64,000 nt of DNA, from assembly GCA_021816865.1 (NCBI GenBank), contig JAKAWX010000003.1, positions 98,681 to 162,680 of the forward strand, in the 5' to 3' direction. Shown piece by piece: positions 35,741 to 45,600 of the stretch; position 1 is the stretch's first letter; every line of letters begins with the position of its first letter. Under the pieces are notes generated by a model. It had not been told where the DNA came from, ran no database searches, and saw only the letters and a list, made by a program, of their open reading frames with translations. Made by a program: the position numbers and the translations under genes. The stretch comes from Thermoplasmata archaeon (GTDB lineage Archaea; Thermoplasmatota; Thermoplasmata; Lutacidiplasmatales; UBA184).

Positions 35741-36685
35741 TCTGAACCGCCGGCTCGGAGCCTCCCGCGTACGCGGGCTCGAGTCTCGGCCGCGGATATC
35801 GCTAACTCGTCGTATCCGCGGGTTTATAAACCTATGTCAGTGGATAACCTGTCCGCGTTCCCGTTCGGGCGGAATCCTGGGGCGGTAGCGGCACGGACGC
35901 ACGGCCGGAAGCGCCCTCCGGCCCTCCCTGCAGCGCCCTGCATCCGCGCACTCGGGCTCACCCATCGCACCGAGGGCCGCGCCCGAGCGTACCTCCCCGT
36001 CACCTTCGTGCGTCTTCCGCTCGAGGGGAACTTTTGGTTCGGGGCCCGAATCGAGGTCGAAACGCAACCGGCTCTTGGGAGGCTTCGGAGCGTCCATCTG
36101 CAGTACGAAGATGCGGGGACCCCGGCCGTCGGGATCGACGTTCGCCACGCCCCGCCCGGAGGACGGATCCCCCGCGGTGCGGGGAACGCGTCCCGGGGGC
36201 CAAAGCCTGCCGGAGGATCCGGATCCGCCTGGCGCACGGCCCCGGCACAGGACGTGGGGAGGTCGTCCGGGTCTCGGCAGTCGAACAAGATTCGAACCTT
36301 TCCTCTCGCCACGACGACGATCGGCCACCGTGCGGGCAGCCGAAGGTATCGAGGTCCCGGGATCGACGGCACCACCGGGCCCCCGTGGGGCCTACCCGAA
36401 GAGCCACCGTGAGCGTCGCCCCCGGGGTTCCGAACACCGAACGATGGGGCGAACGCCTTACCTCGACTCGAACGGGCGCGGAGGGACCCGCCGCACCAAC
36501 TCAATTGCCCGGCCCGGGTGGGTAAGGACCAGAACGAGGTCGCGAGACCCGCTTGCTGAGCTCTGCCGTTTCGTCCGGCGCATACGGCGGCACTCGAAGA
36601 GCCTTGGCCGTTCTAGCGATGCAGTCGCTGTACGTAAACGAAATCGAGGCCGCCGTCGACGTAGGGTCTCGCCCAACGAATTAGG
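35741..36685. other. Gene-poor 945-nt region before the tRNA gene
   Basis: Six overlapping ORFs occur on both strands, but none has protein-like composition or recognisable motifs. The region holds a palindromic TATA element at 35821-35832. A T-loop-like GGTTCGAATC (minus strand, about 36286-36300) is not embedded in a foldable tRNA. A non-coding RNA cannot be excluded. Confidence 0.45.
35821..35832. promoter_or_regulatory. Palindromic TATA element GGTTTATAAACC
   Basis: A 12-bp perfect palindrome that reads as a TATA box on both strands. On the minus strand it would start transcription near 35800, giving the propeller-protein gene a leader of about 60 nt. On the plus strand it could start a transcript near 35853 into the gene-poor region. 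Confidence 0.55.
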
Positions 36686-36788
36686 TGCTCCCGGCGGGAG
36701 TCTCCCCGGTCGGCTCGGTCCCGACCGGCTTTGAACCCGCGTCAGAGGCTCGAGAGGCCTCTATCCTTGACCACTAGACTACGGGAGC
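36686..36788 (-). tRNA. tRNA-Glu (anticodon CTC) with an intron in the T loop
   Basis: On the minus strand, acceptor GCTCCCG pairs perfectly with CGGGAGC at the far end. U8-A9, a D arm (GTCT/GGAT with wobble pairs and the loop AGTGGTCAA), an anticodon arm GAGGC-CTCTCGA-GCCTC (anticodon CTC) and a T stem GCGGG/CCCGC are all present. The T-loop halves TTCAAA and T are separated by 30 nt; removing these gives GGGTTCAAATCCC, the consensus T arm, and a 73-nt mature tRNA with A73. CCA is not encoded. A weak TATA-like CTCAAAGAG lies about 27 bp upstream. Confidence 0.9.
36700..36729 (-). other. tRNA-Glu intron (T loop, about position 59/60)
   Basis: 30-nt insertion with an internal hairpin of 8 perfect base pairs, CCGGTCGG-GACCGAG-CCGACCGG. 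Flanking bases can form a short central helix (TTC with GGA) between two bulges, a relaxed bulge-helix-bulge. The exact cut sites may shift by a nucleotide or two. Confidence 0.75.
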
Positions 36789-37013
36789 GCCACGCGCCCG
36801 TAGGGGAACGCCTCTTTGAGGCTTTCGCCGTTCCGGGTCTCCGCGCGGTAAGAATCTCCGGCTCCCGGCGCCCGCCGAGGGGCCCGGTCCGCAGCGGGGG
36901 GGTCGAGGCCGGCGAGCGACGCCGGTCCGTGGGAGGAGGGGGCGCAGGGGCCCTCCGACCGCGCGCTCGCGCGCCGGGAGAAGCGCTAAGAGCCGGCGGG
37001 GGCTCGTTCGAAC

Positions 37014-37469
37014 GTGACCCCACCGGTCAAAGCGCGCAGCGGCCACATCCTTCTCGACTCGAAGCGTTCGTACCGGGACCTGGTGCGCGTGTACCCCGAG
37101 ATCCACAAACGCGTGGTGGAGATGAACCGGCCCTTCGTGAAGGAGTCGGACCCCCTTCTCCCGGAGGTCCTGCTCGATGAGAACCTGCGGGACCTCAAGG
37201 CGAACCGGAAACCGGTCGGCTACAACCGCCAGGACGCGTTCGGCCTCCGCCTGATCTTCCCTATCGTCGAGGAGCGCCGGGCGGAATTCTACTTCACGAA
37301 GCCCGCGCGCTGCCAGGAGGTCGTCCAGATCACCGAGCAGGTCTCGGTGCTCCTGCGCCGCCGGGGGATCCGCCACCAGGTCGAGTACGACCGGCTGACG
37401 CTCGGGCCGCCGCGGGGCCTCCCGCCGGGACCGGTGTCGGGCGTCGGCTCGGGATTCCTCTCGTCGTAG
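37014..37469 (+). CDS. Uncharacterised conserved-looking protein
   Basis: 151-residue soluble protein that I do not recognise. It has mixed alpha/beta character with segments GHILLDSKRSYRDLVRVYPEIHKRVVE, AFGLRLIFPIVEERRAEFYFT and ITEQVSVLLRRRGIRHQVEYDRL, and a Gly/Pro/Ser-rich tail. Codon use and composition look like a real gene. A GCTAAGAG element lies about 27 nt before the GTG start, consistent with a leaderless gene. It is convergent with the giant helical protein gene, with only 11 nt between the stops. Confidence 0.65.
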   Translation: MTPPVKARSGHILLDSKRSYRDLVRVYPEIHKRVVEMNRPFVKESDPLLPEVLLDENLRDLKANRKPVGYNRQDAFGLRLIFPIVEERRAEFYFTKPARCQEVVQITEQVSVLLRRRGIRHQVEYDRLTLGPPRGLPPGPVSGVGSGFLSS

Positions 37470-37480
37470 GCGCGGAGGCG

Positions 37481-40400
37481 CTAGGGCGCGCTCGGGGGCC
37501 GGCGGAACGGCCAGAACGGGGCCGCGGCCGAGACCCCCGGACTCTCGCTCGTCCCCGTCTCCTGGAGCTTCTTCAGCGCTTCGCGGGCCTTCGCGAGCGC
37601 CGCGGGGTAGCCCTGGTCCCGGAGGCGGATCGACTCGACGAGCAGCGCCCGGGCCTCGGTCGTGTCGACGTGCCGCTCGTGCGCCCGCACGAGCCCGGCG
37701 TCGATGAGGTAGTGGAGGTTCATGAGCTCGCGATGGAGGGATTTGCGGAGGCTGAGCTCTTCCTCCGTGGAGATGAGGAGCCGCGCCGCGTCGAGGAGCC
37801 GACCCGACCGGTCGAGCTCCTCGATCTCCTTCAGGCGCTCGCGGACCGGGCCGACCGTCACGTGGAGACCTTCCTCGGCGAACGTCACCTCGGCGCCGAG
37901 CTCCTTGCGCCGGGCGACGAACGGTTCGTGGATCGCCGGCTCGAGGGCCGCGCTCGCGCGGGCGAGGCCCGCCTCGGCCTCCGGGAGGTGGTGGGCGTCG
38001 AGCGCCGCGCGGGCCTCGCTGAAGGTCTGCATCATGGGCGTCGTGTCGACGCCGAGCCGCTCTCCGATCCACAGGCGGTCCTTGAACACCGCCATCTTCG
38101 CTTCGAGCTCCTCCGCCCGACGGCGTCGCGCGACCTCGAGCTCGGCGCGGAGAAGGACGAGCGCGCCGCCGAAGTCCCGACGCTCGCGTAGGGTCGCGAG
38201 CTGCCCAACGACCTCCTCGCGTCGCGCCGTCTCCGCCGCGCTCGGAGGGCCCGAGCGCGCGTACTCGGCCTCGACCTCGCGGTAGCGGCCGTCGATCACC
38301 GATTCGAAAAGGCGCCGGCTCGCCACCGTGCCCCGGTCGAGCGCTTCGCGGACCCGGCCCCAATCGCGCGTTCGCAGCGCCGCCTCGGCCTCCCCCGCGA
38401 TCGCGTCGATCGCATCGACCTCGCCCGTGAGACCCTCCTTGCGGGCCGACTCGATCTGGCGGCGGAGCTCGCCGAGCGGCGTCGCGACCAGGCGTTCGAT
38501 CGCCCATCGGGCCATCTCGGTCGCCTCGCGGCCGATGCGGATCGCCTCCGAGTACTGGCCGAGTTCGAGGAAGTGCCGTCCCTGGCCGAGGTGGCCGGCG
38601 GCCTCCGCCACGTCGGCGTGGTTCTCGATCGCTTCCGCGATCTGGCGGTCGGCCCCCCCGACCGCCTCGCGAGCGCGGCGGTGCGCTTCGCGGGCGACGC
38701 CGAGGGCATCGATCGCGGCCATCGCGCGCTCGAGGACGTCCGGATAGGCATGCTGCTGGAGGGCGGCCTTCGCGGCCTCGAACTCCTGGGAAGCGACGGG
38801 CGCGAGGATCCCCTCCGCGACGGTCCGGGCGATCGCGGCGCCGGTCGCCTCGACCGACCCTTCGGCGAGGCGGCGCTGGAGCTCGACGCGCTCGAGTTCG
38901 GTCTCGCTCTTCGCGGCGAGCTGCAGCGCCTCGACCGACCGACCCTCGTCGAGGGCCATCCGGGCCTGGTGGAGGAGGTTCTCGGCGAGCGAAGTGTCCG
39001 CGCCGGTGTTGCGGAGACGCGACAGGATCGCCTGGAAGCCCGCGAGGTTCTTCGAAACGTGCTGGTACGTCGCTTGGAGCAGGTCGCGCTCGAGCGGCCC
39101 GCCGAGTTCGATGACCCGCGCGAACTGCTTCTCGCCGAGCAACTGTTCGAGCCGGTCCATCGCCCCGCGGAGCGCGACCGTGTCGACGTGCAGGAGCTCC
39201 GCTTCGGCGAACGCCTCGCGGGCGCGCTTCGCCACGCGCTGCCCGTGTTCGACCAGGCCTCGGGTGGAGACGAACTCGCGGCGCGCCTCGTCGAGGAGCG
39301 TCGCGGCCCCAATCGGCACCGGGAGCCCGATGCGCCGCCGCGCCTCGCCGAGCGGCTCGAGGATCGGGACCAGGTCGACGCCCGCGGCTCGCGCGATGTC
39401 GAGGTCGCGCTCGAGCGCGCGCAGGTTCTCCTCGAGCACGGGTCGCAGGACGGCCGTCAGCTCGTCATGGAGGAGACGCGCGCCCGTGCGCGTCGCGCCG
39501 GCCGGGGCGGTCGTGCGCTCGGTCTTCAACTGGTGCGCGCGCGCGGCGAACGGCTCCATCGGCGCGGCGAGCCGCCGCCCGTCTTCGACGAGCTGATCGA
39601 TCTCGGCCAGGAGGCGACCGGTCTCGAGACGGGCATCTTCTTCGCCGAGCTGTGTCTCGGTCGTCTCGAGGATCTCGCGCGCCCGGTCGAACTCGAGCGC
39701 CTGGAACGCGAGCCGTGCGTTGCGCAGCGCCTCGTAGTACGGCCCCGGGTCCGCGCCCGCGCTGCGCAATCGGCCAAGATGCTCCTGACCGTGGGAGATC
39801 CCTTCGAGGATCTGCTGGGCGGCGGCCCGAGCACGGCTCGCCGACTCCTCGAGACGGGCCGCGGTCTCGTATGCGGTGAGGTGCTCGGAGGCCCGCGCCG
39901 CCGTCTGCGCGGCATCGAGCTGCGTGCGGAATTCGCGGAGGTCGAGGCCCATCGTCTCGAGTTCGACGAGCGAGAGCTTCGCGTGCGAGACCGCTTCCTC
40001 GCTGCGCAGCAGCTGTTGCTGGAGCGCGCGCGTCCGGATTTCCTGGGAGGCCCGCGACGCCTTCACGAAGTCGCCCATGTTGAAGATTTGCTGGACCTCA
40101 TCGATCTGGTGCTGGACTTCGTCACTCGGGCCGCCCATCGACTCGAGGACCCGGCGCTCGGCCTCGAGCCCCTCGACGAGCGCGGAGGCGTGGGCCGCGA
40201 AGACCGCCGAGAAGTCGCGCTCGGCCCGGCGCAGGCTATCGAGCGACCCGATGAGGTCTTCCTTGACCCGGAGGCCAACGTCCGCATCGGCGAGCAAGCG
40301 CCGGACGGGGGCCGTCAGAGCCTCGTCGGGGATGTCGGCGAGCCCCTGCTCCATCTCTTCCACCCGGTGCGCGACGTGCGGAGCGGCCGCGGTCCTCAGT

Positions 40401-41941
40401 TCGACCTCGGACCGAGCGATTCGCTCGGCGGCGTCCGCGAGGTCGCCACGGTCGAGGAGCTCGCGCGCCTCGGTGAGGCTCCCGTCGACGGACGGCGGGA
40501 GGAACTCCCGTTCCCGGGCGTACTCGCGGACCTTGTCGAGCGCCGTCCATCGACTGAGGTAGAACTGGAGCGCTTCGCGGCCGAGACGAACGACCGTCTC
40601 GCGCAGGAGCTCGCGCGCCGGTGCGACCTCCGCCCGCTCGACATGCTGGCGGAGCCGAGCGAGAACCCCGTCGAACGACTCGACGGCGAAGCCCGACCGT
40701 CGGAACCGCTCGGCCATCTCCTCGAGCGACTGGAGCTCCTCGGTGACCGTGTCGAGATCCTCGGTGAGCCGCCCGACCCGGTCGAGCGCCTCTTGGCTCG
40801 CCGCGAACGCTTCGGAGTAGATCTTGAGTCGGATCGCCTCGCGGGCCCGGTTCATCGACGCGAAGACCTCGCTCGGGTCCCGACCGAGCCGACGGGCGTT
40901 TGAGATCCGGGGCCGGATCTCGTCGAGGATGCCGGCGATCACGGTGACGACGGGCTCCTCGGCGGAGCGACGCGCCTCGACGAACAAGGGGCCGATCTCG
41001 AGCGCCGGGGCCTTGGTGATCCTCGCGAGCGCTTCGGCGATCGTCTGGCGGGCCGCCGACGGGTCGATCCCGTAGTCGACCGTCTGGTCCAGCGACGTCT
41101 TCAGCGCCTCGAGCGCGAGGGCGCACCGCTCCCGCAGGGCTTCGGTGACTTCCTCGGCGGCCCTCTCCGTCGCGGGGACCGTGTCGGGCCATTGTTCGGG
41201 CGAGACGTCGGCGCCCCGGTCGAGCGCCGCCTCGAGCCCCGAGGTCGGGGCCCCGTGCTCCTTCGCCTGGGCCATCAGGGCCGCCGCCCGGTCGCGCACC
41301 GACCGCCGCTTCTCGGCGGCCTCGGGGAGTCCTTCGCGCACGAGGCGGTGGACCGCATCGAGCGCTTCGGCGAGCCGTCCTTCCCGCGCCGGGTCGACCG
41401 CGGCGTCGAGCTGGCGCTCGAACTCCGCGAGCCGGTCCGGGGAAAGGCCGCCCCACTGTGCGGTGCGCAACGCCCGCGTCCGGGCCCGGGCGACCTGTTC
41501 GGCCTCGGCGGCGCGTAGCGCCTCCTCAACGCGGGCGAGCCGACCGATTGAGGTCGACCAGCTCTCGTCGGGGGGGAGTTGCGCGAGGGCGTCGAGCTCC
41601 GCCTTGACCTCCGTCGGGATCGCGACCCCGATCCCCGAGAGGCGTCCGAGGGCCTCGACGGTGCGGGCGCGTCGCCCCTCGAAGCTGAGCGGGACGGTCT
41701 TAGACAGATACTCGAGGAGGGCTTTCGACTCGCGGTCCACGCCGTCCCAGTCGGAGCGACGCTGGAGCTCGCGGATCGCCTGGGCCCGGTCGCTCGTCCC
41801 CGGCGGGCTCAACCCGAGCTCTCCCAGCCGCGCCAGCTGCTCCTCGACCTCCTTGAACGACGCCTCGGCGACCTGCCGCTGGCGCTTGAGCGCCTCGGCC
41901 TTCTCCTGAAGGATTCGAGTCAGGCGGGAGGACGGCAGCAC
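37481..41941 (-). CDS. Giant helical-repeat protein
   Basis: 1486 residues, almost entirely predicted amphipathic helix and rich in Ala, Arg, Glu and Leu, with few glycines or prolines to break it. Units of roughly 90-120 residues recur, each with a Gly-x-Asp turn (for example RLRNTGADTSLAENLLHQARMALDEGRS, RSAGADPGPYYEALRNARLAFQALEF, ERLGVDTTPMMQTFSEARAALDAHHL) followed by a helix in which A-R-x-A-L precedes a short linker. The pattern looks like a long solenoid or spectrin-like array. No signal peptide, membrane span or ATP-binding motif is seen, so it is not an SMC protein. A C-terminal proline-rich tail ends APFWPFRRPPSAP. The start is GTG 41941. The function is unknown; a scaffold or cytoskeletal role is only a guess. 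Confidence 0.8.
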   Translation of the reverse strand: MLPSSRLTRILQEKAEALKRQRQVAEASFKEVEEQLARLGELGLSPPGTSDRAQAIRELQRRSDWDGVDRESKALLEYLSKTVPLSFEGRRARTVEALGRLSGIGVAIPTEVKAELDALAQLPPDESWSTSIGRLARVEEALRAAEAEQVARARTRALRTAQWGGLSPDRLAEFERQLDAAVDPAREGRLAEALDAVHRLVREGLPEAAEKRRSVRDRAAALMAQAKEHGAPTSGLEAALDRGADVSPEQWPDTVPATERAAEEVTEALRERCALALEALKTSLDQTVDYGIDPSAARQTIAEALARITKAPALEIGPLFVEARRSAEEPVVTVIAGILDEIRPRISNARRLGRDPSEVFASMNRAREAIRLKIYSEAFAASQEALDRVGRLTEDLDTVTEELQSLEEMAERFRRSGFAVESFDGVLARLRQHVERAEVAPARELLRETVVRLGREALQFYLSRWTALDKVREYAREREFLPPSVDGSLTEARELLDRGDLADAAERIARSEVELRTAAAPHVAHRVEEMEQGLADIPDEALTAPVRRLLADADVGLRVKEDLIGSLDSLRRAERDFSAVFAAHASALVEGLEAERRVLESMGGPSDEVQHQIDEVQQIFNMGDFVKASRASQEIRTRALQQQLLRSEEAVSHAKLSLVELETMGLDLREFRTQLDAAQTAARASEHLTAYETAARLEESASRARAAAQQILEGISHGQEHLGRLRSAGADPGPYYEALRNARLAFQALEFDRAREILETTETQLGEEDARLETGRLLAEIDQLVEDGRRLAAPMEPFAARAHQLKTERTTAPAGATRTGARLLHDELTAVLRPVLEENLRALERDLDIARAAGVDLVPILEPLGEARRRIGLPVPIGAATLLDEARREFVSTRGLVEHGQRVAKRAREAFAEAELLHVDTVALRGAMDRLEQLLGEKQFARVIELGGPLERDLLQATYQHVSKNLAGFQAILSRLRNTGADTSLAENLLHQARMALDEGRSVEALQLAAKSETELERVELQRRLAEGSVEATGAAIARTVAEGILAPVASQEFEAAKAALQQHAYPDVLERAMAAIDALGVAREAHRRAREAVGGADRQIAEAIENHADVAEAAGHLGQGRHFLELGQYSEAIRIGREATEMARWAIERLVATPLGELRRQIESARKEGLTGEVDAIDAIAGEAEAALRTRDWGRVREALDRGTVASRRLFESVIDGRYREVEAEYARSGPPSAAETARREEVVGQLATLRERRDFGGALVLLRAELEVARRRRAEELEAKMAVFKDRLWIGERLGVDTTPMMQTFSEARAALDAHHLPEAEAGLARASAALEPAIHEPFVARRKELGAEVTFAEEGLHVTVGPVRERLKEIEELDRSGRLLDAARLLISTEEELSLRKSLHRELMNLHYLIDAGLVRAHERHVDTTEARALLVESIRLRDQGYPAALAKAREALKKLQETGTSESPGVSAAAPFWPFRRPPSAP

Positions 41942-42097
41942 CCCGACACCCCCCGGGCCCGTCGTACGTCCCCCTCCTAATCCCGGGTCTCCCGGCCTGG
42001 TCGGACCGGTGTCGCGGGTATCCGTTTCATGCGTGGTCCCCTTTATTAACCAAGCGAGGGACGGAACGGTCTGGCCCCCGCCGGGGAACCTCGGGCT

Positions 42098-42484
42098 CTA
42101 GGTCCGGGTGATCCGTCGCTTTCCCATCGCGTCGAGATATTGGACCTCGGCGCCCGGACTGAGCTGGCCTTTCATCTCGGCATCGATCGGAAGGCTGAAC
42201 GTCTCGTAGGTCTCGAGGTCCATCAGCTGCACTTCGACATCGGTCATCGAAAGGACCTGGGCCTGGCGCTTGCCGATCATCGGCACCAGCACCTTGTGCT
42301 TTACCGGGAACACGACGCTGCGCTTCCCGCCGTCGAAGAGGCCCACCGCATCGATGCGAGCCTTCGCCTCCCCGTGCTTTCCCGGTTTCGAGGTCTGGAT
42401 GCTGATGATACGGCACGGCTCCTCCTCGATCAGCATGTACCGGCCCTCCTTCAGCTCGCGGACCTCCTGCTGCGTCCAGGCCAT
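42098..42484 (-). CDS. Translation initiation factor aIF5A
   Basis: 128-residue factor that promotes peptide-bond formation at difficult motifs. The N-terminal SH3-like domain contains the hypusination loop [10 protein letters not shown] (target Lys near residue 36), and the C-terminal OB domain ends in [18 protein letters not shown] 42484 is set by homology; the ORF track's extension to 42865 is antisense to the following gene. A CTCTTATCC box about 40 bp upstream gives a leader of roughly 13 nt. It is divergent from the synthetase-like gene. Confidence 0.95.
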   Translation of the reverse strand: MAWTQQEVRELKEGRYMLIEEEPCRIISIQTSKPGKHGEAKARIDAVGLFDGGKRSVVFPVKHKVLVPMIGKRQAQVLSMTDVEVQLMDLETYETFSLPIDAEMKGQLSPGAEVQYLDAMGKRRITRT

Positions 42485-42520
42485 CGGGGTGTTCCTCGAG
42501 GTCCGGGGAGAGTCGGGACG

Positions 42521-42529
42521 GGATAAGAG
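42521..42529 (-). promoter_or_regulatory. TATA box of the aIF5A gene
   Basis: ACTCTTATCC on the minus strand, centred about 41 bp before ATG 42484; implies a short leader. Confidence 0.5.
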
Positions 42530-42570
42530 TTGCCCCGGATTCCGGGGCGGGACGCGACGAGCGGCCAAGG

Positions 42571-42578
42571 GTTTATTC
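42571..42578 (+). promoter_or_regulatory. TATA box of the synthetase-like chimera
   Basis: GTTTATTC in the divergent gap between the aIF5A gene and 42624, centred about 49 bp before ATG 42624; implies a leader of about 23 nt. Confidence 0.5.
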
Positions 42579-42623
42579 CCCACGACCCCCCTCGTTCTCC
42601 GTGGGTTCTCCCGGGCGCTAGGT

Positions 42624-45600
42624 ATGGCATCGCTCCCCGACGAGTACCGGCCCGCGCAAGTCGAGCAGGAGGTCCGGGCGCTCTGGAAGGCGCACGGCCT
42701 TCCCCCGACGACCGGGAGCCTCGGCCCGGCCGGGGGACCGACGGTCCGCCAGTTCGTCGGGACGTTCACGTCCGGAGACGCGGTCGCGATGGTGGCCCAG
42801 CGCGCGTTGGCCGCGGACGTCGATGCGCGGTATCTCGCGCTCACGGGACGCCGGACGCTCGCCACCTTGCGACGGGAGGGGCGGCCCGATAGCGATCCGG
42901 CGGGCCCGGTCGAGCGAGCCCTCGTGCGACTTGGGGTCTGGGTCGGGGGCAGCGGAGGGGGTCCCTCCGACTCCGAGGACCGCCACGCCCGCGTTGAGCG
43001 GATCGTGGGTCAGCTCGCGCGGCGGGGAATCATCGCGACCCGCGACCTCCCGCTCCGCGTCTGCCCATCGTGCGCGGCCCCCCGGAGCCCCGAGCGGATC
43101 ATCTACCAGGAGGAGGACGGCGACACGTACCTCGTCCGATTCGACCTGCCGCTCGACGGCCGGGTCGCCCGGGCCCTCGTCTGGGTCGACGCACCGTGGC
43201 GGCTCCTCGCCACCAGCGCGATCCTTGTGAATCCCGACCTTCCCTACGTCGTCGCGCGCTACCGCCGTCGGGACACCGAAGAGCTCGTCTTTACGTCGCG
43301 CTCCTCGCTCGAACGGTTCCGTTCCTGGATCCCCGGTGCGACGTTCGAGGTACTGGAGGAGCGACCGGGGCGGGAGTACGCCGGGCGTGCCTACGGCTAC
43401 CCGCTCGCGCACGAGTTCCCGATGGGCGGCGCGCTCGCCCCTCCGGCCGGCACGATCCTCGAGGTGCCGGACGTTACCGATACGGGCACGGGCCTCGTCC
43501 CGCTCGTCCCCGGACACGGGGCGACCGACGCCGTGATCGCCGAGGCCCACGGGATTCCCGGGTGGCCGCTCGTCACGCCGACCGGCCAGCTCGATGTCAC
43601 GCTGAAGCACAAGTACGCCGGCCTCGACCTGCGCACGGCCACGGAGTTCATCGTCCGCGACCTCAGCGAGAGCGGCGCAATATTCGCGCAGCTGAGGGTT
43701 CGCCGGGGCGTCCCGCATTGCGCGCTTTGCGGGAGCGCCCTCGTCTGGACGCCGGGGCGCGCCTGGTGCCTCGAGCCGGGACGGCTCAGCGCGGAGCTCG
43801 CCGAAATGTACCGTCGCCTCCTCCCGGCCGCTCCGGCGTTGCCGCAGGTCGAGGTCGCACCTTGGCCGGTCAGCGAGACGACCACGAACTCGGATCCCTC
43901 GGCGGTGGCGCTGCTCGAGTGTCCGTCCTGCGAGAGCCTGGACAGCCTCGACGCCTCTCCGTCGTGCCGATGCGGCGGCACCCGCTACCCGGTCCGCCGG
44001 CGCCTAGTTCCGTCCGCCGCCGGTGTTTTGGCCGCATGGGCACGCTCGGACCCGTTCCCCGGCGCGGACACCGCCCGGCTCTACGTGGGGGAGCGGCGGG
44101 CCGTGCCGACGGTCGTCCACCACCTCACGGCGCTCGCGGGCGTGGACGGCCTACCGGCGGAGGTCGGCGTGACGCTCCTGCCGACGGTGACGGAGATCGA
44201 CCTTGTCGCGCTCGCGGACCAGCACGGCGCGGACGCCGTGCGGACCGCTCTCGTCCGGACCGACGCCTCGGGTCGGGCGAGCGAGACGTTCGTCGAGCGG
44301 TGCACGCAGGAGCGGGGCCGGCTCGACCACCTCTGGCGGTTCGCCCGCGAACTCTCGGAGCGACTCGACCCGGCGCTGCTCGCCGCGTTCGGTTCCCCGG
44401 TCTCGGGGGTCCTCGGGGAGCTTGAGGTCGAGGACCGCGCCCTCCTCGCGCGGTGGGAACGAGCGCGGGTCCGGGCACTGGCCGACTACGACCGATGGTC
44501 CGCCGCGTCGGCGCACCGTCGGGTCTTCCGGTTCCTCGAGACCGACCTCGCCGAGTACCGCGAGTGGGTCCGACCGAGGATCGCCCTCGTGGGGAGCCCC
44601 CCGTCGAAGCGCGCGGCTCTGCGCACGTTGGTCCACGTCCTCTCCGGCGCCGTCGGCCTCCTCGCGCCGGTCGCCCCCTTCACCGCCGAAAGGATCCGCC
44701 GCGCCCTCGTGCCCGACCGCACGAGCCTCTACGACGGACGCCTCGCGCCGGTCGACCGGGGGCTGATGGGCGACGATCTCACGGTGGCGTGGGACCGATG
44801 GAGGTCGGTCCTCGCGGCACTCCGTTCGTTCCGACGGGCGAACGGGCTCTCGAGCGACGTTCCGATCCCGTCGGTGGCGCTCGTCGTCGGCACGGAGGAG
44901 GTCGGGACGACGTTGCGCGGCGACCGCCCTTTGCTCGAACGTCTGGGGAACGTCGCCAAGGTCGTCGTCGGCTCCCCTTCGGACCCGTGGGCGGGGCGCC
45001 AGCACCAGATCCGGCCGAACGAGCCCGAGATCCAGCGGGTCTACGGTTCGCAGGCCTCGCAGATCGCCCACCTGCTTCGGCGCATGCCCCCGCGGCGGGT
45101 CCGCGACCCGGGCGGCGGTTCCGACCTCTCCGTCGTCATCCAGGGCCAGCCGCGCACGCTCGCACCGTCGATGGTCTCCTACTCCGAGAGCCTGCCCGAG
45201 CGGGTCGTCCCCACCCCGTGGAGCCTCGGCGAAATGTACGCGGAACGCCCCGTAGCCGGCCGCTCGTCCGCGAGCCCACCGCCCCTCTCGCCCGACGCGT
45301 TCTGGCTCGTGCGCCGGCTCGATCGCCGCCTGCGGCGTGGGCGCGCTTCCGGGTCGGTGCCCACGGTCGCCGTCATCGCGACCTCGGACCCGCTCGCCGC
45401 CGAACTGAGCTCGGCCTCCGGTCCGCTCGCAGCCTACCTTGGGCTCGGGGAGGTCCGGGTGAGCGATCGGATCGAGGAGCCTGCCCCCTCCGGGGCGGTC
45501 ACCGGGCGCGCGAAAACGGGCGTCCGCTGGTGGGTCGACGTCCCGGGGCTCACGCGCCCCCCGCGCCGAACGAAAGTCCGCGCGTCCCGACGGCACCGGC

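Noticed and set aside
36286-36300. T-loop-like GGTTCGAATC on the minus strand
   Set aside because: Flanking sequence does not form a T stem, acceptor stem or anticodon arm; not a tRNA. The nearby GAGGAAAG also lacks the partner elements of RNase P RNA.
38573-40903. 776-residue plus-strand ORF within the giant helical protein
   Set aside because: Antisense frame of a helical Ala/Glu/Arg-rich gene; no domain signal.
42624-45000. Annotation as a functional isoleucyl-tRNA synthetase
   Set aside because: HIGH and KMSKS signatures are missing and the editing motif is altered, despite the overall class Ia layout.
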